Shown here: positions 6,877 through 12,731 of the stretch, one piece after another
How positions within the stretch are numbered: the stretch's first letter is position 1
How the letters are laid out: each line of letters starts with the position of its first letter
Assembly (NCBI GenBank): GCA_046734815.1
Contig: JBKPRZ010000836.1
Location: 1 to 12,731 of the forward strand
DNA: 12,731 nucleotides
Source of the DNA: CAVYGB01 sp046734815
GTDB taxonomy: Bacteria; Myxococcota_A; Polyangia; Fen-1088
Reading direction: 5' to 3'
Notes under the pieces: model-generated
Told to the model about the DNA's origin: nothing
Database searches by the model: none
Seen by the model: the letters and a program-made list of their open reading frames with translations, nothing else
Program-made: the position numbers and the translations under genes

Positions 6877-9109
6877 TCGTGGCGGGCCTCTCGAGGAGCT
6901 CGACGACGGCGGTATGGCCTCGCCAGCGCGCTTTGTCGGCCGGGGTGTCTCCGTATTTCTCCTCGCGCAGAGCCGGGTTCGCTCCGCGGCTCAACAGGAG
7001 CTCGACCGCCTCCTCGTGGCCCATGACCGCGGCTGCGTGGAGGGCGGTATAGCCAGCCCAGTACCGCGTGTTGACGTCGGCCCCTCGCGCGAGCAGTTCC
7101 TCGAGGACATCGACTCGGTTGACGGCGCCGGCGAAGAGCAAGTTGTCGAGGCGAAGGCCAGCCTCGGCGAGGGCGGCGGCGCTCCGGGGCAACCCGGCGT
7201 CAATCGCCCAGATCATCGGACCGTCCTCGTCCCCCCAATCGATCCTGGCGCCGGCGCTCGCGAAGACCCGCGTGAGCTCTCCGTCGAGACCCGCCATGAT
7301 CGGGCCCGCGCTGGTCATCATGAGATAGAGCGGCGTATCGATGGTGGAATACGTTCGGCCGACGGCATCAACCTCGGCTCCTCGTTCGAGGAGCAGCTGG
7401 GCGACGGCCGGGGCGTTCGGCGGCGTCACCTGCCGGAACTGCTCGACGCCATTGGCCGCGCAGTAGTGAAGCAGCGTGGACCGGTGCGCTCGGGGCGAGC
7501 GCGCATGGATCAGGGCGGGCTCTTCGTCGAGAAGCGCGCGCAACCGATCGATGTGTCCCGACACCACCGCATCGGCCGCCTGCTCGAACAGCTCGCCCAT
7601 GTCTTCGCGATCCGGTGCCGCCACCGCGCTGGCGCCGGCCTCCAGTAGGTGGCGAACAATTCGATCGCGGGCCTCCGGCTCCGATACGCGGAGCGCGACA
7701 TCGAGCGGTGTCTCGCCGTCCAGGTTTCGCACCTCCACGCGGCCGCCCGCGCGGAGCACCTGTTCCAGCATGGCGACGGATCCGGCTCGAACCGCGAGGT
7801 GAACGGGCGTGTCGCCCTGTTCGTCGAGATAGTTGGGATCGAGTCCTGCCTGCAGGAGCAGCGGGACGGCCCGGTCCCGCCCCGTCCGCAGCGCCCAGCT
7901 CAGCATCCGATGGTCCTCGTATTGGAGGGCGCTCCGGGCATAGGTCCGGGCCTCCAGCAGGCGTCGCAGCTCCCGCTCATCTCCCCGGATGCAAGCCGCG
8001 ATCGCGAGATCGGCGGGACGGAGGCGCGCCGGATTGGCGCCTCGCTGGCGGAGCAACTCGGCCGCGCCCTCGTGCCCGAAGCGTACGGCCGCGCGGTAGC
8101 AGGCCTGGAGCACCGGACGCCACAGCTCGGCGTTACCGGCGCCGCCGAGCAGGACTTGAACGAGCGAAAGACCCCGATGAAGGCGGATCGCCTCCAGCAG
8201 AGGCCGTTCCACCGTCAGCGGCGTGGGAGCGCGCGCCATCAGCCGTTGGGCCATCTGCTCCGCGTCCAGCTCGACGCTCAGCTTGAGCGCCCACATGATC
8301 TGCCACCCCTTCCAGGGGAGCCCCAGCGCAAGCTCCAACACCTGAGCATCGCCGCTCCCCACGGCGGCATTGAGGAAGCTCCGCGACTCGGTGGTGGATC
8401 CGGCATCGAGGAGCAGTTGCACCAGGTCCACGCTGCGTGCCCGGCCCGCGGCCCCCTCCAGGGGGTGCCAGTGATGCTCCCATGTGACGTCGACGTTCGA
8501 AACCGTGAGCGCGGGATCAATGGCGGTGACGTTCACGTCGGCGCCGCACGCGATGAGCCGACGCGCGATGACCACGCGGGCCGCGCTCGCAGCAGCTGTG
8601 CCCGCACGGTGGCTGCTGCAGCAGAGATAAAGGAGCGGCGTCCACCCTCTCCGCCCGACTGTGCTGCTGGCGAGCGAAGGATCGGCGTCGAGCAACGCCA
8701 GCGCGGACTCGCTGTCCGCCAGCGCGGCCGCCACTGACAGCGATCGCTTCGCGGCCTGCGGATCGCGCGCCGAAAGCGATTCGACACCGGTCTCGTCGCC
8801 GGCAAACGCTGCATCGATGAGCGCCTCGCCGATGTCGGCCTCTGCCAAAGCCACGCTCTCGATCTCGCGTTTCATCTGCGGCCAGCTCGCGAACCCCGCC
8901 TCGCGAGCCACCACCAGTTGTGCCTCGGCGAGCGTCAGCGGTGAGGCAAGCACCTGCGCCACCGACTGCCCGCGGACGCGCGGCAGATGACGAAGGATGC
9001 GTTCGGCCGCTTCCCGGCTACCGTCGCGATGGGCCCGGCGCAGCTCCTTCGCGCGCTTGCGTTGCTGCTCGAGATTGAGCTTGGAACGTAGATCGCTCGC
9101 TGAGGACAT
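6869..9109 (-). CDS. large ankyrin-repeat protein
   Basis: A 746-residue protein with no signal peptide or membrane helix. Residues about 8-85 form a charged helical N-terminal domain (LNLEQQRKRAKELRRAHRDG, LTLAEAQLVVAREAGFASWP) known from the front of many soil-bacterial ankyrin proteins. Ankyrin repeats follow, partly degenerate: about 150-195, 405-495 (GDTPVHLAVRAGS, GETPLDVALRVSE), 545-585 (STLLHYCAANGVEQ, VAQLLLERGAEVDA) and a well-kept pair at 655-740 (GYTALHAAAVMGHEEAVELL). Ankyrin repeats mediate protein binding; the partner is unknown. I chose ATG 9109 over ATG 9124 because AAGGTGG lies 4 nt upstream of 9109 and no SD precedes 9124. It stands alone, convergent with the decayed HTH gene. 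Confidence 0.85.
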   Translation of the reverse strand: MSSASDLRSKLNLEQQRKRAKELRRAHRDGSREAAERILRHLPRVRGQSVAQVLASPLTLAEAQLVVAREAGFASWPQMKREIESVALAEADIGEALIDAAFAGDETGVESLSARDPQAAKRSLSVAAALADSESALALLDADPSLASSTVGRRGWTPLLYLCCSSHRAGTAAASAARVVIARRLIACGADVNVTAIDPALTVSNVDVTWEHHWHPLEGAAGRARSVDLVQLLLDAGSTTESRSFLNAAVGSGDAQVLELALGLPWKGWQIMWALKLSVELDAEQMAQRLMARAPTPLTVERPLLEAIRLHRGLSLVQVLLGGAGNAELWRPVLQACYRAAVRFGHEGAAELLRQRGANPARLRPADLAIAACIRGDERELRRLLEARTYARSALQYEDHRMLSWALRTGRDRAVPLLLQAGLDPNYLDEQGDTPVHLAVRAGSVAMLEQVLRAGGRVEVRNLDGETPLDVALRVSEPEARDRIVRHLLEAGASAVAAPDREDMGELFEQAADAVVSGHIDRLRALLDEEPALIHARSPRAHRSTLLHYCAANGVEQFRQVTPPNAPAVAQLLLERGAEVDAVGRTYSTIDTPLYLMMTSAGPIMAGLDGELTRVFASAGARIDWGDEDGPMIWAIDAGLPRSAAALAEAGLRLDNLLFAGAVNRVDVLEELLARGADVNTRYWAGYTALHAAAVMGHEEAVELLLSRGANPALREEKYGDTPADKARWRGHTAVVELLERPATIK

Positions 9110-9343
9110 GAGACCACCTTCCATTCGACGCCGGTGTCCGCTGTGCCGGCTGGAAGACAGTCCGTTCCCTCGGATTGTCGAACGAAGACCCGAGACGGGC
9201 GCAGCCCTTTCCGCGGACCGGATGCACTCTCGAGGTGCGCCGCGAAGTATAGATCGCGCTGCGGTCAGAGCATGCCGGCGTATCTGGAAGCGCGCCCCCG
9301 CGGGACCAAGCCGCTGCGCGGGGTTCGCTGCGCTGTCTTAGGT

Positions 9344-9361
9344 GCTCCGAAGGAGGGATTC
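9344..9361. repeat. 18-bp direct repeat of the tRNA-Asn 3' end (distal copy)
   Basis: GCTCCGAAGGAGGGATTC here is identical to 9444-9461, which is tRNA nucleotides 57-73 plus one flanking base. The offset is exactly 100 bp. This is the part of a tRNA most often used as an integration core by tyrosine recombinases, so it may be a relic att site; a local tandem duplication is the alternative. Confidence 0.65.
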
Positions 9362-9421
9362 ACCGCAAGCTAGCGCGCTCTGGCGCGCGAGCGTCGGCCG
9401 TAGCCCTCCGCAGGAGCGAAG

Positions 9422-9440
9422 GGTCCCGCGCAGCGGGACC
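9422..9440 (-). terminator. hairpin downstream of tRNA-Asn, candidate terminator
   Basis: GGTCCCGC (9422-9429), loop GCA, GCGGGACC (9433-9440) form a perfect 8-bp GC-rich stem starting 5 nt past the tRNA 3' end. On the minus strand it is followed by CTTCG, not a long U run, so it could be an RNA-processing or stabilising stem instead. Confidence 0.4.
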
Positions 9441-9443
9441 TGA

Positions 9444-9461
9444 GCTCCGAAGGAGGGATTC
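9444..9461. repeat. 18-bp direct repeat, copy within tRNA-Asn
   Basis: Same 18 bases as 9344-9361; covers the 3' acceptor strand and half of the T arm of the tRNA. The bases on either side differ between copies (T/A before, A/G after), which fixes the repeat limits. Confidence 0.65.
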
Positions 9462-9517
9462 GAACCCCCGACCCGGCGGTTAACAGCCGCCTGCTCTGCC
9501 GACTGAGCTACTTCGGA
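9445..9517 (-). tRNA. tRNA-Asn (anticodon GTT)
   Basis: A 73-nt cloverleaf including the discriminator G. The acceptor TCCGAAG/CTTCGGA pairs at all 7 positions, the D stem is GCTC/GAGC, the anticodon stem GGCGG/CCGCC encloses loop CTGTTAA with anticodon GTT, and the T stem GGGGG/CCCTC (one G-U pair) encloses TTCGAAT. The discriminator G fits Asn. CCA is not encoded: the next bases are CTCA. It is on the same strand as, and 35 bp from, the amidohydrolase gene. Confidence 0.97.
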
Positions 9518-9528
9518 ATGGACGGAGC

Positions 9529-9556
9529 ATTATGGTTGGCGGGCGTCGGCAGTCAA
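9529..9556 (-). promoter_or_regulatory. promoter of tRNA-Asn
   Basis: On the minus strand TTGACT (9551-9556) and CATAAT (9529-9534) are separated by 16 bp, each 5/6 to the sigma-70 consensus. The -10 ends 11 nt before the tRNA 5' end, giving a leader of about 4-5 nt. The -35 hexamer contains the TGA stop codon of the amidohydrolase. Confidence 0.75.
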
Positions 9557-10737
9557 GGGGTGGCGTGGGGGGTGGCCTGGGCGGAGGTGGGAGGGGCGGG
9601 TTTCCAGTGCAGCAGGCGGGCGGCGTTCTCGAAATAGAGCTTGCGCAGGACCGCGTCCGGAAGCCCGATGCCGTCGATCTTCCAGCGGCCCTGGATGGGG
9701 GTGGGGTGCGGGAACTGGCGGTCGCCGGTCTCGAAGTAGCGGTAGGTGGCGCTGAAGAACAGCTCCTCGTCCTTGGCGGTGGGCGGCTCGGCGCCGTTGG
9801 ACCCGTACATCATCTGATCCTGGCTGGGGCCGATGCCGGTGTCGGTCCCGAACAGGATCCGGTCCTGGTACTTCTCGAAGAAGCGCCGCATCTTGGCGGC
9901 GTCGTGGCGGCCGATCTCGGGCACCCGGGCGGCCGTGTCCAGATACAGGTTCGGGTAGCGGTCCAGCATGCGCGCGACCCGGTCGGGGTCCTCGGGCGCG
10001 TTGCCGAAGTGCACGCCGATGAAGCTGGTCTTCGGGTGGCGCGCCACGCGGTGCTCGAAGGCCTGGTACAGCTGCTCCCAGGACGGCACCGGCTCGCCGT
10101 AGAACGACCACTCCGGGTGCGCCTTCAGCTCGTCGAAGCGTTCGTTCTCGGGGGTGGGCGGCTTCCAGAAGGCTTGCGGGTCGCCGGTGTGGATGGCCAC
10201 CGGCATGCCCAGAGCGCCCGCCTTCTCGAACAGCGGGTCCAGACCGGGGTCGTCGACCGGAAGCGGGTGGCGCAGGTCCGGGGTGGGATAACCCAGGCCC
10301 AGACCCTTGGGGACCTTCAGCCCGATGGCGCCGAGCTTCTTCGCCTCTTCCAGCTGCTGGGCCAGAAAGGTGCCGTAGTCACCGGCGTGCTGGCGGACCG
10401 CGCGCACGAAGTCGACGTTCGCGAACACCGCGATCCGGCCGTGGGCGCGCTCGGCGGCCTGCAGCTGCGTCTCCAGCATGTGGCGGGGCGGGCCGGGATA
10501 CATGCCCGACAGGTTGATGACCCCGGCGATACCCCAGCGGTCCATCAGCGCCAGCGCGCGATCGATGCCGTCGGGGCCGATGTGGGTGTGCACGTCGATG
10601 CGCGGGTAGCGGTGCAGGCCGCCCGGGCCCGCCGCGCCCTCGCGCTGCCGGCAGGCGGTCGCCGCCAGCAGCACCAGCGCGATCGCCACTGGCCAGCCCG
10701 TGACAGTCGTGCGCCAGCTGGGCAACCGTTTCGGCAC
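9553..10737 (-). CDS. amidohydrolase-2 family metal-dependent hydrolase, predicted exported lipoprotein
   Basis: A 394-residue protein. The N-terminus has basic residues, a hydrophobic run (VAIALVLLAATAC) and Cys29 in a lipobox-like context with Ala rather than Leu at -3, so export and lipidation are likely but not certain. The rest is a TIM-barrel amidohydrolase of the amidohydrolase-2 type: RIDVHTHIG with His50/His52, GLKVPKG with Lys141, VAIHTGD with His183, FIGVHFGN with His243, and ILFGTDTG with Asp299. These are the metal ligands and catalytic Asp expected in the family. Typical relatives are cytoplasmic decarboxylases or hydrolases of aromatic acids, so an exported form is less usual. 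The start is GTG 10737, 13 nt after the stop of the PEGA protein, with a weak AAGG upstream; the two genes are probably co-transcribed. Confidence 0.85.
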   Translation of the reverse strand: MPKRLPSWRTTVTGWPVAIALVLLAATACRQREGAAGPGGLHRYPRIDVHTHIGPDGIDRALALMDRWGIAGVINLSGMYPGPPRHMLETQLQAAERAHGRIAVFANVDFVRAVRQHAGDYGTFLAQQLEEAKKLGAIGLKVPKGLGLGYPTPDLRHPLPVDDPGLDPLFEKAGALGMPVAIHTGDPQAFWKPPTPENERFDELKAHPEWSFYGEPVPSWEQLYQAFEHRVARHPKTSFIGVHFGNAPEDPDRVARMLDRYPNLYLDTAARVPEIGRHDAAKMRRFFEKYQDRILFGTDTGIGPSQDQMMYGSNGAEPPTAKDEELFFSATYRYFETGDRQFPHPTPIQGRWKIDGIGLPDAVLRKLYFENAARLLHWKPAPPTSAQATPHATP

Positions 10738-10750
10738 GCGTGCCTTCGCC

Positions 10751-12731
10751 TTACTGCGGTGGCTGGGTGCCGGGCGCGGGAGGCTCGGCGAACGGGTTGG
10801 TCTTGCGGTCGGCCGGTTCGACGGGCGGCGCGCGGGCGGGCGGGGGGGCGGTGGGCGGCGGCTCGGTGCGCGCCGGGGCCAGGTCGTTGGCCGCCGCGCC
10901 GGTGCTGGGGCGCAGCTTCGCCACCACCACCAGGGTGCGCACGTTCCCCCGCTTGGTCCACACGTCGGAGCTGCCCAGGCTGCGCTCGATCGGCTCGAAG
11001 CCCGAGCGCCGGATGGTCAGCGCGTAGCTGCGCGTCGGATCGAAGATGCGCCGGACGAACGGCGTCTTGCCTTCCACCTGGCCATCGATCAGCACGTCGG
11101 CCCCGGCGGGGATGGAACGGACCGTCAGCCAGTAGACCTCCTCGGACCCGTCGGCCTGCACGCCAGCCGGCGGCGCGGCGGGCGGCGGTGTCACCACCTC
11201 GGCGGTGCCCTCGGTGCGGCCCTCATCCCCAGCGGCGACCTCGCGCGGGGTCCGCCGCATGCCGCGGGGCAGGCGCTGCGGCCGGGCCGAGGACCGCTCG
11301 CTCGCGGACTCGGCCTTCCCCACCACGCGCGACGGCGGCTCCGGCTTCGTCTCGGGCCTGGCGGCAGCCTCGGTCTTCGTCCCGGCGGCCGGTTTCGTCT
11401 CGAGCGCGGGCACCGCGGGTACCACCGGGGGCGTCGGTACCCCCGGAGCGGTCCCCTCGCTGGTGGGAACCGCTGGCACCGCCGGCGTCGGCGGCAGGTT
11501 GTCCCCCGCCGGCTTCGGCTCGCCCGTCAGCGGCGCGCTGGCCGTCGGGATCGGCGCGCCGCCCTGTCGAGGCGCCGCGTTCTTCAGCAGGGTCGGAAGC
11601 ACCAGCAGCGCCGCCACCACGATGCCGCCCGCGGCGATGAACAGCGCCACCCACATCTTGAACGACGAGACCCGGCTCTGCCGCGCCTCCTCCTCGTCCA
11701 GCCGATCGGCCGCCAGCGGCGCGTGCGGGTCCATCGCCGGCGTCGGCCAGGCGGGGGTGGTCATCGGGCCGGGCTCGCCGGCCACCGGCGGCAGCTGCGG
11801 CATCGTGTTCATCGTGTCGAGCGACCCACCCCAGCGCGGCTCGTTCGCCGGCGACGGCGGGGGCTGGGCCTCGGGCCGGCGGGCAGCGCCCCAGTGCACC
11901 TCGCTGCTGTCGGGCTCGTCGGGCTCGAAGCTCGTGCTCGGCGACACCGCCGGTGACGCCGGCGGCGTGGGCGCACGCCAGGCCCTGGCCACGTCCGCGG
12001 GGATGGGCTGGGTGGCGGTCTGCGACGAGAGGATGAGCGGGTGGTGATCGGTCAGCTGCCCTTCGGGACCGGGCTTGGCGAAGTTCGGGAGCTTGGTCTC
12101 GCGCGTGGCGGCCAGGTCCTCGTTGCGCGATCCGCGCGCCTGCACCCCGGACGACTCCGCCGGGGACCGCGCCGCGCCCTGCGAGAACGGCGAGATCATC
12201 GGAATCCGCGCGAACGGGTTGGTCAGATCGTCGTCGGGGTCCGGCTCGGGCGTCACCTCCGCGGGCGGCGTCTGGGCCCGCGCCTCGGCGCGCTCTTGCC
12301 GCAGCAGCGCCGCGCTGGCCCGGGGGTCCTGCAGCCGCGTCTTTTCCTGGTCCGAGCCGTTCTCGTAAAAGAAGGTCGGCGGCACGCTGGCCATCTCGGT
12401 CGGCTCGGCGTCCTCCTCCTCGACGAACGGATTGGCGATGGGCCGGCTCTCCGGGGGGCTGTCCGCGCGGCTCTCGGCGCGACTGTCGATCCGCTTCTCC
12501 GTACGGCTGTCCGCCCGCTTCTCGGCCCGGGTGTCAGCCCGCTTCTGGGCGCGGCTGTCCACAGGATTTTCCGCCCGGCTCTCGGGCCGAGCCTCCGGCC
12601 GGGTGACCGGGCGCGTGTTGTCGGCGCGTTTCTCGGGCGGGCGGTTCTCCAGCCGGGCGGTGGGGCCGGTGCGGTTGGCGCGCGGCGGAGGTGTGGGCGG
12701 CGGCTGCAGGAGGCCGCGGCCGGGCGTGGGC
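10751..12731 (-). CDS. proline-rich membrane protein with C-terminal PEGA domain (5' end outside the window)
   Basis: The frame is open from the right edge to TAA 10751-10753, about 659 residues. The GTG at 12562 lies inside a repeat and is not the true start, because the same low-complexity, charged sequence continues upstream to the edge. In order it has a charged Arg/Glu/Asp repeat block (12440-12559), a long disordered Pro/Ala/Glu region, one transmembrane helix (about 11585-11659, MWVALFIAAGGIVVAALLVL), a Pro/Ala/Thr linker, and a PEGA domain (about 10913-11137: YWLTVRSIPAGADVLIDGQ, then GKTPFVRRIFDPTRSYALTI). PEGA domains are usually extracytoplasmic beta domains. In Myxococcota this layout often follows a Ser/Thr kinase or another cytoplasmic module; whether one lies beyond the edge cannot be seen. 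Three NPF tripeptides recur in the disordered parts. Confidence 0.75.
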   Translation of the reverse strand, partial: PTPGRGLLQPPPTPPPRANRTGPTARLENRPPEKRADNTRPVTRPEARPESRAENPVDSRAQKRADTRAEKRADSRTEKRIDSRAESRADSPPESRPIANPFVEEEDAEPTEMASVPPTFFYENGSDQEKTRLQDPRASAALLRQERAEARAQTPPAEVTPEPDPDDDLTNPFARIPMISPFSQGAARSPAESSGVQARGSRNEDLAATRETKLPNFAKPGPEGQLTDHHPLILSSQTATQPIPADVARAWRAPTPPASPAVSPSTSFEPDEPDSSEVHWGAARRPEAQPPPSPANEPRWGGSLDTMNTMPQLPPVAGEPGPMTTPAWPTPAMDPHAPLAADRLDEEEARQSRVSSFKMWVALFIAAGGIVVAALLVLPTLLKNAAPRQGGAPIPTASAPLTGEPKPAGDNLPPTPAVPAVPTSEGTAPGVPTPPVVPAVPALETKPAAGTKTEAAARPETKPEPPSRVVGKAESASERSSARPQRLPRGMRRTPREVAAGDEGRTEGTAEVVTPPPAAPPAGVQADGSEEVYWLTVRSIPAGADVLIDGQVEGKTPFVRRIFDPTRSYALTIRRSGFEPIERSLGSSDVWTKRGNVRTLVVVAKLRPSTGAAANDLAPARTEPPPTAPPPARAPPVEPADRKTNPFAEPPAPGTQPPQ
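12440..12559 (-). repeat. tandem 24-bp (8-residue) coding repeat
   Basis: Five in-register units are DSRAQKRA, DTRAEKRA, DSRTEKRI, DSRAESRA and DSPPESRP. Conservation fades toward 12440. Degenerate related units (RPPEKRAD, PEARPESRA) continue upstream to about 12650. The unit is rich in alternating charge and may form a charged helix or a disordered spacer. Confidence 0.75.

Larger units (their letters stand above)
9110..9444. other. gene-free region between the ankyrin gene and tRNA-Asn
   Basis: No convincing ORF on either strand. The half next to the ankyrin gene (9110-9340) has no clear structure beyond an isolated TATACT on the minus strand (9246-9251) without a matching -35. The other half contains the duplicated tRNA end (9344-9361) and three consecutive hairpins: 9369-9392 (GCT.GCGCGC with a TCTG loop and one mismatch), 9406-9416 (CTCC-GCA-GGAG) and 9422-9440. 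Confidence 0.6.

Noticed and set aside
7649..8737. 362-codon plus-strand frame
   Set aside because: Antisense shadow of the ankyrin gene.
9246..9251. TATACT as the ankyrin-gene promoter
   Set aside because: No -35-like hexamer at 16-18 bp and it lies 137 bp from the start codon.
9532..11640. 702-codon plus-strand frame
   Set aside because: It is antisense to the amidohydrolase and the PEGA protein, which have clear domains; the second half is Arg/Pro/Ala-rich as expected from an antisense frame of GC-rich DNA.
10700..11956. 418-codon plus-strand frame
   Set aside because: Low-complexity Gly/Arg translation opposite the PEGA-domain gene.

Overview
The window is about 12.7 kb of very GC-rich bacterial DNA with strong third-position G/C bias. 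The content (an ECF sigma factor with its own membrane segment, a proline-rich PEGA-domain membrane protein, a large ankyrin protein, an ArsR/SRPBCC/DoxX cassette) is most like a Myxococcota or related delta-proteobacterial chromosome. This is an inference from gene content and composition; no phylogenetic marker is present apart from one tRNA.

Layout. (1) 73-1898, minus strand: a DoxX-like membrane protein followed by a sigma factor fused to a transmembrane segment and a PepSY-like C-terminal domain. The C-terminal part has its own well-placed internal Shine-Dalgarno and ATG. (2) 2076-3900, plus strand and divergent from (1): a tightly packed operon of an ArsR-type repressor, an AHSA1/SRPBCC protein, a second DoxX-like protein and a DUF1801 protein. 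The 177 bp between (1) and (2) holds an AT-rich promoter patch with an imperfect inverted repeat, and the ArsR gene looks leaderless. (3) 3959-6242: a GAF/LuxR-type regulator (minus) divergent from an O-methyltransferase (plus). Their shared promoter region has two copies of the palindrome TCCCAG-N4-CTGGGA, so the regulator probably controls itself and the methyltransferase. (4) 6243-9444: a decayed, frameshifted HTH gene with no start codon, then a 746-residue ankyrin protein, then a gene-free stretch of hairpins and a duplicated tRNA end. This looks like an old insertion zone. (5) 9445-12731, minus strand: a PEGA-domain membrane protein that runs off the right edge, an amidohydrolase with a lipoprotein-like signal, and tRNA-Asn(GTT) with its own strong promoter overlapping the amidohydrolase stop codon.

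No CRISPR array, intact transposase, toxin-antitoxin pair or clear defence system is visible. The observations most worth testing are the nested translation start inside the sigma-factor gene, the twin palindromes between regulator and methyltransferase, and the exact 18-bp duplication of the tRNA-Asn 3' end.
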